Assembly (NCBI RefSeq): GCF_014673495.1
Contig: NZ_CP051006.1
Span: 2,790,001-2,854,000 of the forward strand
Reading direction: 5' to 3'
DNA length: 64,000 nucleotides
From: Streptomyces griseofuscus
GTDB lineage: Bacteria > Actinomycetota > Actinomycetes > Streptomycetales > Streptomycetaceae
The notes below the pieces were generated by a model. The model had not been told where the DNA came from, did no database searches, and saw nothing but the letters and a program-made list of their open reading frames with translations. A program made the position numbers and the translations under genes. This document shows, in pieces, positions 8,322 to 15,936 of the stretch. How positions within the stretch are numbered: the stretch's first letter is position 1; each line of letters starts with the position of its first letter.

Positions 8322-9623
8322 ATGGGACGCCACCGACGCTCGGACGCCGGCCGCGCCGCGGAGGGCGACGACCCGCGCGCCTCCGCCGCCGGGAGCGACG
8401 ATCCGACCGCCGCGCCCACGGCGCCGACACCGATGGGCACCGCGCCCTATCTGAACCCCGAGGCGTACGCGGCGGCGCGGGCCAAGGCGGACGCGTATCT
8501 CTTCGCGGCCGGACCGGGGGTGCCGCATCCGGAGCCGGGTGCGCCGGGCGGTCCGCCGAGCGGTTCCGGCGCGGCCGAGGACCCCGGTGAGCACCCGGGC
8601 GCAGGTCCCGGTGACGGCCCCGGCGAGGACCCGGAGGAGGGCCCCACCCGTGGAGCGCGGCGCCAGAGGCAGGCCGGGCGCGCGGTGAGCATGACACTGC
8701 TCGGGATGTGTGTGGCCGTCGCCCTGGGCACCGCCGCGGTGGCCGCGCGTGTGGTCCCGGGCTTCCAGGGCTACCGACTCGACGGCAGCACCCACACCAC
8801 CGGCGGCGACCGGATCCGGGCGGCGGGCTCGCCCAGCAACACGGCCGACGCGCAGGGCGGCACGTCCGGCAGCGCGGACAACGGCGGTACGGGCATCGGC
8901 GGCGGTACGAGCACCGGCGCCGGCACCGGCACCGGTGGTTCGGCGTCCGGTCAGGGCGCCGTGCGGTCGCCCTCTTCCGCCGCCCCGACCCCGTCCTCGT
9001 CGCCCACGAAGTCCCCGTCGGCCTCGCCCTCGGGCTCCGTGTCGCCCTCCGCCTCACCGACCCCGTCGAAGTCCGCGAAGCCCACCGCCTCGGCCCCGTC
9101 CGCGAAGCCCACCGCCCCCCGGACCACCCCGGCCGCCCCCGGCACGCTCAAGCCCAAGCCCTCCCCCACCAGGGCGAAGCCGAGCCCGACCCCTACCAAG
9201 ACCGCGGCGCCCTCGCCGACCACCCCGCCCGTGACCGTCTCCGCGCAGGCCGCCGCCGAGGCGGAGGTGCTGAAGCTGGTCAACGACGAGCGGGCCAAGG
9301 CGGGGTGCAGCGCGCTGTCCGCGAACTCGGCGCTGACGAACCTGGCCGAGTCGTTCAGCGACGACATGGCGGCGCGGGGCTTCTTCTCCGACACCGACCC
9401 GGACGGGAAGTCCCCGTGGGACCGGGCGAAGGCGGCCGGTGTCACCGGGCTCGGCGCCGAGAACATCGCGCGCGGCCCGGCGGACCCGGCGGCCGTGGTG
9501 AAGGCGTGGATGGCCAGCCCCGAGCACCGCGCCAACATCCTCAACTGCGACTTCCACACCCTCGGTGTCGGCGTGCACTTCGGCGCGGGCGGGCCCTGGT
9601 GGACCGAGGAGTTCGGCGCCTGA
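8322..9623 (+). CDS. Membrane-anchored CAP (SCP/PR-1) domain protein
   Basis: A 433-residue protein with a charged, Pro/Ala/Asp-rich cytoplasmic segment (1-120), one membrane helix (about 122-142), a long Ser/Thr/Pro/Lys low-complexity linker that should span the wall (about 190-305), and a C-terminal CAP domain (about 314-433). CAP motifs GLGAENIA and SPEHRANIL are intact, and two cysteines (KAGC, ILNC) could form a disulfide. Odd: the first cavity His, usually in FFSHTDPDG, is Asp here (FFSDTDPDG, about residue 357), so the metal/tetrad site is altered. Bacterial CAP proteins are extracellular and of uncertain activity. The ATG at 8322 follows AAGG; the upstream extension is rejected. Confidence 0.88.
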   Translation: MGRHRRSDAGRAAEGDDPRASAAGSDDPTAAPTAPTPMGTAPYLNPEAYAAARAKADAYLFAAGPGVPHPEPGAPGGPPSGSGAAEDPGEHPGAGPGDGPGEDPEEGPTRGARRQRQAGRAVSMTLLGMCVAVALGTAAVAARVVPGFQGYRLDGSTHTTGGDRIRAAGSPSNTADAQGGTSGSADNGGTGIGGGTSTGAGTGTGGSASGQGAVRSPSSAAPTPSSSPTKSPSASPSGSVSPSASPTPSKSAKPTASAPSAKPTAPRTTPAAPGTLKPKPSPTRAKPSPTPTKTAAPSPTTPPVTVSAQAAAEAEVLKLVNDERAKAGCSALSANSALTNLAESFSDDMAARGFFSDTDPDGKSPWDRAKAAGVTGLGAENIARGPADPAAVVKAWMASPEHRANILNCDFHTLGVGVHFGAGGPWWTEEFGA

Positions 9624-9650
9624 GCCGAACTCCCCCGCCCGGCGGCCGAG

Positions 9651-10235
9651 TTACGCGGCGGCCCGGCCCCGCGCGAACGTCCGCGCGGTCTCCGTGACCC
9701 GGCGGCCGAGGTGCTCGGCCGTGGCGATGTCCGCCTTGTGCACGCCCTCGGGCCCCTGGTCGGTGTCGGTCTGGGCGGCGGCGCCGGCGAAGAAGCCGAG
9801 ACGGTTGAGGTCGTTCTCGGAGGCGGTGCTGCTGTTCCAGCCCGGGAGCAGACCGAGGTTCACCCAGTGCATGCCGTGCTGCGCGGCGAGCGTCTGGAAG
9901 AACTGGAGCGTGTGCAGCTTGTCGCCGCTCTTGGAGCCCGAGTTGGTGAAGCCGGCGGCCAGCTTGTCCGACCAGTCCTGGCCGGCCCAGCGCGAGGAGG
10001 TCGCCTCGCCGAAGACATGGAAGGCGCCGGAGGCGGTGCCCATGTAGGTGGGCGAGCCGAAGATGATCGCGTCCGAGCGGTCGAGTATCGCCCACTGCTC
10101 CCCGGTGATCTCGTCCACCTTGATCAGGTGCGCCTCGGCACCCGCCGCGACGGCACCGGCGCGGACGGCCTCGGCGAGGACGGCGGTGTGGCCGTAGCCC
10201 GAGTGGTAGGCAATGGAAAGAACGGGGGCGGTCAT
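9651..10235 (-). CDS. Flavodoxin-fold NAD(P)H:quinone oxidoreductase (WrbA-like)
   Basis: This 194-residue protein has the FMN phosphate loop SIAYHSGYGHT near the N-terminus and IIFGSPTYMGTASGAFHVF with the second FMN loop about 60-75, then GFTNSGSKSGDK and an aromatic-rich third loop. Such enzymes reduce quinones by two electrons in the cytoplasm, avoiding semiquinone toxicity. ATG at 10235 follows GAGGAG. It is divergent from an HxlR regulator that carries a CPSRC cysteine pair, with a perfect inverted repeat between them, which is the usual arrangement for quinone- or thiol-stress-induced reductases. Confidence 0.85.
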   Translation of the reverse strand: MTAPVLSIAYHSGYGHTAVLAEAVRAGAVAAGAEAHLIKVDEITGEQWAILDRSDAIIFGSPTYMGTASGAFHVFGEATSSRWAGQDWSDKLAAGFTNSGSKSGDKLHTLQFFQTLAAQHGMHWVNLGLLPGWNSSTASENDLNRLGFFAGAAAQTDTDQGPEGVHKADIATAEHLGRRVTETARTFARGRAAA

Positions 10236-10279
10236 GACTCTCCTCGAAAGGGCAGCTCAACAACGATGGCCAAAGGAAA

Positions 10280-10300
10280 GCACTAACCATGAGTTAGTGC
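10280..10300. promoter_or_regulatory. HxlR operator
   Basis: Perfect 8-bp arms GCACTAAC/GTTAGTGC separated by CATGA, between the reductase and hxlR. A third half-site, AGTTAGCGCT, follows at 10309-10318, suggesting two occupied sites. Confidence 0.75.
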
Positions 10301-10327
10301 AACCCGCCAGTTAGCGCTGCGTGGGCG

Positions 10328-10333
10328 TATCCT
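10328..10333 (+). promoter_or_regulatory. Candidate -10 box of leaderless hxlR transcript
   Basis: TATCCT followed by 6 nt and the ATG at 10340; no Shine-Dalgarno is seen before this gene. Confidence 0.45.
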
Positions 10334-10339
10334 GGTGTC

Positions 10340-10735
10340 ATGACCGCACGCCCCCAGGATCCCGACGAGCTCGCCTACAACGTCTTCGCCAAGGCATGCC
10401 CCTCCCGCTGCACGCTGGAGAACGTCACGGGCCGCTGGGGCGGACTGACCCTCGGCGCGCTGTCCGATGGCTCACTGCGCTTCAATGAGCTGCGCCGCCG
10501 CGTCGACGGGGTGAGCGAGAAGATGCTCTCCCAGACCCTGCACGCGCTGGAGCGCGACGGGCTGGTGCACCGCGAGGCCCAGCCGACCAACCCGCCCCGC
10601 GTCGACTACGAGCTGACCCCGCTCGGCCGCGAGGTCGCCAGGCGCCTGCTCGCCCTCATCGAGTGCGTGGAGGGCGCCATGGACGAGGTACTGGCCTCGC
10701 GCGAGCGTTACGACGCGACGCGCGGCGCCCGCTGA
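10340..10735 (+). CDS. HxlR (DUF24) family regulator, probable redox sensor
   Basis: A 131-residue winged helix regulator. The HxlR core [20 protein letters not shown] and the wing [19 protein letters not shown] are clear. N-terminal cysteines Cys20 and Cys24 (ACPSRC) occupy the place where redox-active cysteines sit in QorR, YodB and HypR, and Cys109 lies near the C-terminus. By analogy it would repress the divergent quinone reductase and be released by quinone or disulfide stress; that is inference. It has no ribosome site but a TATCCT box 6 nt before the ATG. Its last 28 bp overlap the end of convergent mutM. Confidence 0.88.
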   Translation: MTARPQDPDELAYNVFAKACPSRCTLENVTGRWGGLTLGALSDGSLRFNELRRRVDGVSEKMLSQTLHALERDGLVHREAQPTNPPRVDYELTPLGREVARRLLALIECVEGAMDEVLASRERYDATRGAR

Positions 10736-11568
10736 CACTTCGGGCAGAAGTAGCTGGAGCGGTTCATCCACGGGCGGCGCCGCATGGGGGTGCCGCAGCG
10801 GCGGCAGGGCTCGCCCTCGCGGCCGTAGGCGTCGAGCGAACGGTCGAAGTAACCCGACTCGCCGTTGACGTTGACGTACAGGCTGTCGAAGCTGGTGCCG
10901 CCGACGGCGAGGGCCGCGTTCATCACGTCCCTGATGTGGCCGAGGAGTTCGGCCGTGACCGGGCGGGTGAAGTGGGCGGTCGGCCGCTCGTAGTGGATAC
11001 GGGCGCGCCAAAGCGCCTCGTCCGCGTAGATGTTGCCGACCCCGCTGATCAACGACTGGTCCAGCAGGGCCCGTTTGACGGTGCTGCGCTTGCGGCGCAG
11101 GGCCTGGTGGAAGGCGTCGTCGTCGAACAGCGCGTCGAGCGGGTCGCGGGCGATGTGCGCGATGACGTCGGGCAGCCCGTCCGGGGTGTTGTCGTGCAAC
11201 GACAGCCCGCCGAAGGTGCGTTGGTCCACGAACCGCAGCTCGGTGCCGAGCGAGTCGGCGAACCGGATCCGGATCCGCAGATGCTTCTCGTCGGGCGTCT
11301 CCTGCGGCTGCACCAGCAGCTGCCCGCTCATCCCGAGGTGGGCGAGCACCGACTGGTTCGTCTCCTCCAGCGGCAGCCACAGATACTTGCCGCGCCGGCT
11401 GGGCTCGCCGATGTGATGCCCCTTGAGCCGGTGCGCGAAGTCCTCGCCGCCGGCCACATGGCGGCGCACGGCACGCGGATGCAGCACCTCGGTCTCGGCG
11501 ACGGTGCGATGGGCCACCCACCGCGCCAGCCCCCGCCGGACGACCTCGACCTCGGGCAACTCGGGCAT
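10708..11568 (-). CDS. mutM: Formamidopyrimidine-DNA glycosylase (Fpg/MutM)
   Basis: A 286-residue bifunctional base-excision enzyme that removes 8-oxoguanine and ring-opened purines and nicks the strand. Mature N-terminal catalytic Pro2-Glu3 are in MPELPEVE, Lys61 is in GKYLWL, and the C-terminal zinc finger is Cys255/Cys258 and Cys275/Cys278 (CRRC, CPKC). The H2TH region [19 protein letters not shown] is typical. The start at 11568 is fixed by the catalytic Pro. The upstream frame to 11796 runs into the rnc 3' end and is not translated as part of this protein. It lies 120 bp downstream of rnc and overlaps the convergent hxlR tail. Confidence 0.96.
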   Translation of the reverse strand: MPELPEVEVVRRGLARWVAHRTVAETEVLHPRAVRRHVAGGEDFAHRLKGHHIGEPSRRGKYLWLPLEETNQSVLAHLGMSGQLLVQPQETPDEKHLRIRIRFADSLGTELRFVDQRTFGGLSLHDNTPDGLPDVIAHIARDPLDALFDDDAFHQALRRKRSTVKRALLDQSLISGVGNIYADEALWRARIHYERPTAHFTRPVTAELLGHIRDVMNAALAVGGTSFDSLYVNVNGESGYFDRSLDAYGREGEPCRRCGTPMRRRPWMNRSSYFCPKCQRAPRVAS

Positions 11569-11689
11569 CGGAACCCCCGTGGAAAAGCGCTGTACGAGAC
11601 AGCGGGGCGCGGAAGAGGAAACGCCCACCCCGTCCGGAACCGGTGGGGCGGGCGCTCGGTGCTGCTTGTCGTGCTGTCGTGCTGTTACG

Positions 11690-12508
11690 TCAGGCGGTGG
11701 CGGACGACGTGTCGTCCTCCTCGGCGGCTTGCACGACGGCCCGTTCGGCCTCCGTCGCCGCCTTGGCGCGCTCGTCCGCGGCGGCCTTGATGGCACGCCA
11801 GGCGGACTCGGCGGCCTGCTGCTCCGCCTCCTTCTTGCTGCGGCCGGTGCCGGTGCCGTACGAGACGCCTCCGACGCGGGCGGCAGCAGTGAAGGTCTTC
11901 TCGTGGTCGGGGCCGGTCTCCGTGACCAGGTACTCGGGCACGCCGAGTCCCTCGATCGCGGTCAGCTCCTGGAGCGACGTCTTCCAGTCCAGGCCCGCGC
12001 CCAGGTTGGAGGACTTCTCGATCAGCGGGTCGAAGAGCCGGTGCACCAGCTCGGACGCCGCGTCGAGGCCCTGGTCGAGATAGACCGCGCCGATCACCGC
12101 TTCAAGGGTGTCGGCGAGGATGGACGCCTTGTCCCGGCCACCCGTGCCCTCTTCACCCCGGCCGAGCCGGATGAAGGCGCCGAGGTCGAGGCCGCGCCCC
12201 ACCTCCGCCAGCGCACGCGAATTGACCACCGCGGCCCGCAGCTTGGCCAGTTGGCCCTCGGGCAGGTCGGGGTGGGTGCGATACAGCGTGTCCGTGACGA
12301 CGAGGCCGAGCACGGAGTCCCCGAGGAACTCCAGCCGCTCGTTCGTCGGCAGACCGCCGTTCTCGTACGCGTAGGAACGGTGGGTGAGCGCACGCACCAG
12401 AAGGGCGGACTCGACCTGGTAGCCGAGCCGCCCTTCCAGAACTGTGTGGGACGAGGCCGGTGAGCTACCCCCGCGCTGACGGGGACCAGCTGCTTTCGCG
12501 TCTGTCAT
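11690..12508 (-). CDS. rnc: Ribonuclease III
   Basis: A 272-residue RNase III. The catalytic signature [12 protein letters not shown] is at 56-67, the second acidic site is in [15 protein letters not shown], and a double-stranded RNA-binding domain follows (about 180-255, ending in [16 protein letters not shown]), with a short acidic Ala/Glu tail. It processes rRNA precursors and structured mRNAs; in S. coelicolor the orthologue is AbsB, a global regulator of antibiotic genes. ATG at 12508 follows GAGAGG. It is the third gene of a yceD-rpmF-rnc run with a 19-bp gap to rpmF. Confidence 0.96.
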   Translation of the reverse strand: MTDAKAAGPRQRGGSSPASSHTVLEGRLGYQVESALLVRALTHRSYAYENGGLPTNERLEFLGDSVLGLVVTDTLYRTHPDLPEGQLAKLRAAVVNSRALAEVGRGLDLGAFIRLGRGEEGTGGRDKASILADTLEAVIGAVYLDQGLDAASELVHRLFDPLIEKSSNLGAGLDWKTSLQELTAIEGLGVPEYLVTETGPDHEKTFTAAARVGGVSYGTGTGRSKKEAEQQAAESAWRAIKAAADERAKAATEAERAVVQAAEEDDTSSATA

Positions 12509-12527
12509 CGGGCCTCTCACCAACCGC

Positions 12528-12701
12528 TCAGACTTCGAGGACCTGGCGCTTGTTGTAGGTGCCGCAAGACGGGCACGCGATGTGCTGCTGCTTGGGCTCG
12601 TGGCAGCGCTCGCACGCAACCAGGGTGGGGACCGCAGCCTTCCACTGCGACCGGCGGTGGCGCGTGTTGCTGCGCGACATCTTCCGCTTCGGAACAGCCA
12701 C
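12528..12701 (-). CDS. rpmF: 50S ribosomal protein L32
   Basis: A 57-residue protein starting [20 protein letters not shown], which is diagnostic of L32. A four-cysteine zinc ribbon is intact (CERC, CPSC). The GTG at 12701 follows GGAGAAG. It begins 2 bp after the yceD stop, the common yceD-rpmF pairing, and precedes rnc. Confidence 0.97.
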   Translation of the reverse strand: MAVPKRKMSRSNTRHRRSQWKAAVPTLVACERCHEPKQQHIACPSCGTYNKRQVLEV

Positions 12702-12703
12702 GG

Positions 12704-13348
12704 CTACTTCTCCTGCTTCTCGTCGACGCCCGCTTCGGCGCCGCTCATCTCGTCCTTCTCGCCGTCCGTCGTGGTGCCGGCGAGTCCCTGCAAAGCCGCC
12801 CAACGGATGTCGACGGCGTCATGATGGTGTTCCGGGTCGTCCGCGAGCCGGGCTCCGCACTCGGAGCACAGACCCGGGCAGTCTTCCTGGCACACCGGCT
12901 GCATCGGCAGTGCGAGCACCACCGCATCACGCAGCACAGGTTCGAGGTCGAAAAGACCGTCCTCGATGAAGAGCCTGTCCTCGTCGTCCTCGGCGTCGTC
13001 GCCCGGTTCCGCGATCACACGGCCCCGGTCGTCGGCGTCAGGGTACGAGAACATCTCCTGGAAGTCCGCTTCGAGCTCCAGCTCGACCGGCTCCAGACAC
13101 CTTACGCACTCCCCCTCGGCCGTGGCACGGGCGGTGCCTGTGACAAGCACCCCTTCCATGACCGACTCGAGTCGGAGGCCGAGTTCCATCGGGGCGCCTT
13201 CCGGCACTTCGATGACTCCCGGGATGCCGAGATCCCTCGGGGCGTCGATCTCGCGGGTGAGCCGCTGTAGCGCGCCAGGACGCCGACCCAGCTCGTGAGT
13301 GTCGAACACGAGGGGGTTGCGGTGGTCGAGACGGGCGTTGGAGGCCAT
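12704..13348 (-). CDS. YceD/DUF177 family protein
   Basis: A 214-residue conserved protein. It contains [16 protein letters not shown] in the middle and the zinc-like [13 protein letters not shown] near the C-terminus, both hallmarks of DUF177; the C-terminal ~25 residues are charged and disordered. The family is almost always next to rpmF, as here, and plant/E. coli members affect 23S rRNA maturation; the molecular role is unsettled. The ATG at 13348 starts the conserved [20 protein letters not shown]; earlier in-frame codons are not conserved-looking. Confidence 0.9.
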   Translation of the reverse strand: MASNARLDHRNPLVFDTHELGRRPGALQRLTREIDAPRDLGIPGVIEVPEGAPMELGLRLESVMEGVLVTGTARATAEGECVRCLEPVELELEADFQEMFSYPDADDRGRVIAEPGDDAEDDEDRLFIEDGLFDLEPVLRDAVVLALPMQPVCQEDCPGLCSECGARLADDPEHHHDAVDIRWAALQGLAGTTTDGEKDEMSGAEAGVDEKQEK

Positions 13349-13499
13349 TCCTGCTTTCGATCTACGTACTCGAAGGGACACCGCCCGTCGGTGTTTCCGG
13401 GCAGTGTGGTCGCGGGCGATTCCATACGCGAGCGTCAGGGCACGCGCGACCGAAGAGCCAGGATACTGGACCTTGCGCCCAGGGCCCAATCCGGCCCCG

Positions 13500-14672
13500 T
13501 CAGCGGGTACCGCGGCCCTGCTCGTACGCCCGCAGCTGCTCCGCGCTGATCATGCCGGTGTCGAAGAGGCTGGTCTCGTCCAGGGCGTAGTCCTGCTGCG
13601 GCTGGGACTGCTGCGGCGCCTGGGGCAGCTGTTGCTGCTGGGGGTCGTAGCCGCCCTGCTGCACATAGCCGCTCTGGTACGTATAGGGGTCGGCCTGCTG
13701 CTGGTAGGCGTACGGGTCCTGCCCCCCGTAGCCGCCCTGCTGCGGGAAGCCGGTGTAGGCGCCCTGCTGCTGGTCGTAGGCGCCGTAGGCGGGCTGTGGC
13801 TCGTACGACGGCTGCTCGGGATGCTGGTCGTATCCCGGCTGCTCCGGCTGCGGGTCGTACCCGGGCTCGGCCGCCGGGTCGTACGCGGGCCGCTCCGTCC
13901 GGGGCTCGTACGACGGCTGCTCCTGCCGGGCCGCCGGGCGCTCGGCCGGGGTGTCCGAGAGGGCGGCCAGGTCGGCGAGGTAGTCGGCGTCGCTGGAGTG
14001 CTGGAAGGTCGTGGTGTCGTCGGCGAGGGCGCCGAGGTCGTCGGTGGCGATCCGGCCGTGCAGCTTCTGCCGGCCGCGGCCGACCGCCTCCAGGGTCTTG
14101 GCGAGCACCGCCTCGAAGGCGCCCAGCTTGGTGTCCACGTACGCGTCGGCGTTGTGCCGCAGCGTCTCGGGGTCGAGGCTGCGCTCGGGGGCGTCCTCGT
14201 CCTCGTAGCCGTTCTCGTCCAGGCCCGGTCCGGTGCCGAGGAGCTTCTCGCGGCCGCGGCCGACCGAGCCCAGGGTCTTGGTGAGGACGACCTCGAAGTT
14301 GGCGAGCTTGGAGTCGACGTAGTCGTCGGCCTCGGCGCGCACCTCCTCGGCCTCCTGGCGGGCCTCGGCGAGGATCCGGTCGGCCTCGGCCTGGGAGCGG
14401 CGGGCGACCTCGGTGCCGGAGACCAGCGAGCCGCGCTCGGCGTGCGCGGTCTCGATGATCCGGTCGGCCTCCTGGCGGGCCTGCTCGACCATCTGCTCCC
14501 GGTCGCCGATCAGCTCCTGCGCCTGCGCGAGGGAGCCGGGCAGCGCCTGGCGCACCTCTTCCAGCATCGCGAGCAGGTCGGCGCGGTTGATCACGCAGGA
14601 CGCCGACATGGGCATGGCCCGTGCGCCGGCGACCGCGGAGACGATCTCGTCGAGCTTCTTCTGCACGTCCAC
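13500..14672 (-). CDS. DivIVA/ATP-synthase-b-like coiled-coil protein with Gln/Tyr/Pro tail
   Basis: A 390-residue protein. Residues about 1-120 are amphipathic helix with dense Ala/Glu/Arg heptads (EQARQEADRIIETAHAER; RSQAEADRILAEARQEA), the pattern that earns homologues the labels cell-division initiation or ATP synthase B-like. A roughly 30-residue unit then occurs twice: DDYVDSKLANFEVVLTKTL and DAYVDTKLGAFEAVLAKTL, each followed by GRGRxKL. The last ~170 residues are disordered and rich in Gln, Tyr and Pro. It probably scaffolds an envelope or division-site complex. The GTG at 14672 begins VDVQKKLDEIV. It lies between coaD and yceD, all on the minus strand. Confidence 0.8.
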   Translation of the reverse strand: MDVQKKLDEIVSAVAGARAMPMSASCVINRADLLAMLEEVRQALPGSLAQAQELIGDREQMVEQARQEADRIIETAHAERGSLVSGTEVARRSQAEADRILAEARQEAEEVRAEADDYVDSKLANFEVVLTKTLGSVGRGREKLLGTGPGLDENGYEDEDAPERSLDPETLRHNADAYVDTKLGAFEAVLAKTLEAVGRGRQKLHGRIATDDLGALADDTTTFQHSSDADYLADLAALSDTPAERPAARQEQPSYEPRTERPAYDPAAEPGYDPQPEQPGYDQHPEQPSYEPQPAYGAYDQQQGAYTGFPQQGGYGGQDPYAYQQQADPYTYQSGYVQQGGYDPQQQQLPQAPQQSQPQQDYALDETSLFDTGMISAEQLRAYEQGRGTR

Positions 14673-14736
14673 CTGTGCTCGCCACTTCCTACAGCCGGAT
14701 CGGAGACGGACGGGACGACTGTAGTCCCAAGTCCCA

Positions 14737-15216
14737 TCAGTCCTTGCGCAGCCGCCTGTTGAGAGCGGCGAGGACCTGCGGTGGCACCAGGTGGGAGACG
14801 TCGCCGCCCCAGGCCGCGACCTCCCTGACGAGCGAGGAGGACAGGAAGCTGTAGGTGGGGTTGGTCGGCACGAACAGCGTCTCGACACCGGTCAGGCCGT
14901 TGTTCATCTGGGCCATCTGGAGCTCGTAGTCGAAGTCGCTGACGGCGCGCAGGCCCTTGACGATGGCGGGGATGTCGCGCTGCTTGCAGTAGTCCACGAG
15001 AAGGCCGTGGTGGGTCTCGACCCGTACGTTGGCGAACTCCGAGGTGACCTCGCGGATCAGCTCGATCCGCTCGTCGACCTCGAACAGGCCCTTCTTGGAC
15101 TGGTTGATCATCACCGCGACGTAGACCTCGTCGTACAGCCGGGAGGCTCGGGCGATGATGTCGAGATGTCCATTGGTGATCGGGTCGAACGACCCGGGAC
15201 AGACGGCGCGGCGCAC
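14737..15216 (-). CDS. coaD: Phosphopantetheine adenylyltransferase
   Basis: A 159-residue enzyme, the normal length. It transfers AMP from ATP to 4'-phosphopantetheine, the penultimate CoA step. The nucleotidyltransferase motif [10 protein letters not shown] is at residues 8-17 and the second motif is [13 protein letters not shown]. The GTG at 15216 has GAGGG seven bases upstream and gives the family start [10 protein letters not shown]. An ATG at 15246 overlapping the rsmD stop (ATGA) would add 10 residues and is the alternative. It follows rsmD by 26 bp, the typical pairing. Confidence 0.95.
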   Translation of the reverse strand: MRRAVCPGSFDPITNGHLDIIARASRLYDEVYVAVMINQSKKGLFEVDERIELIREVTSEFANVRVETHHGLLVDYCKQRDIPAIVKGLRAVSDFDYELQMAQMNNGLTGVETLFVPTNPTYSFLSSSLVREVAAWGGDVSHLVPPQVLAALNRRLRKD

Positions 15217-15242
15217 TAGTGATCCCTCGCTCTCCGGTCCGG

Positions 15243-15830
15243 TCATCGTGCGTCTTCGCACGTAGAGGCGGCGCGACCGTACCAAAACGTTCCCTCGCCG
15301 TAGCGACGGGACCGGATCGCCTCGAAGCCTTCCGGCCACCGGAATTCACCGCCTCTGGTGCTGCGCTCCACGGTGACCAGCGCTTCCCTCCCTAGCCACC
15401 CCTCCGAGCGGAGTGTGAGGAGAATCTCGCGAAGATCGTCGTCGGTGACGGCGTACGGAGGGTCGAGGAAGACCAGGTCGTACGGGGTGGCGGGGGGCGC
15501 GGTCCTGATGACCTGTTCCGCTTTGCCCGCTCTGACCTCGGCACCGGGAAGGCCCAGATTCCTCACGTTCTCGCGGACGGTCTTCGCGGCGCGGGCGTCG
15601 GCCTCCACGAGCAGGGTGTGGCCCGCGCCGCGGGAGAGGGCTTCCAGGCCGACGGCGCCGGAGCCGGCGTAGAGGTCGAGGACGCGTTCGCCTCGCAGGG
15701 GGCCGCCGAGGAGGGACTGCCAGGTGGAGAAGAGACCTTCGCGTGCGCGGTCGGAGGTCGGCCGGGTGCCGGTTCCCGGCGGGACTGCCAGGCGACGTCC
15801 GCCGGCTGTGCCGGCGATCACGCGAGTCAT
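15243..15830 (-). CDS. rsmD: 16S rRNA (guanine966-N2)-methyltransferase RsmD
   Basis: A 195-residue SAM-dependent methyltransferase. [19 protein letters not shown] is the typical start, [20 protein letters not shown] is the SAM loop, and FLDPPYAV is the catalytic DPPY motif of N6/N2 methylases. It methylates G966 of 16S rRNA during 30S assembly. ATG at 15830 has AAGGA about seven bases upstream. It pairs with coaD downstream. Confidence 0.95.
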   Translation of the reverse strand: MTRVIAGTAGGRRLAVPPGTGTRPTSDRAREGLFSTWQSLLGGPLRGERVLDLYAGSGAVGLEALSRGAGHTLLVEADARAAKTVRENVRNLGLPGAEVRAGKAEQVIRTAPPATPYDLVFLDPPYAVTDDDLREILLTLRSEGWLGREALVTVERSTRGGEFRWPEGFEAIRSRRYGEGTFWYGRAASTCEDAR

Positions 15831-15936
15831 GTTCGGTCCTTCGTCGTGGGTGGTTACAGCGTTCATTGTGGCTGGTGGCGCCCCACGGCGGCAGCCGCAC
15901 GTCCGATACGGCCCCGCGCCCCTGGGGCGGCCTACC

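Noticed and set aside
12509..12619. 37-residue extension of RNase III
   Set aside because: Overlaps the 3' end of rpmF and would precede the normal start; ATG 12508 has its own ribosome site.
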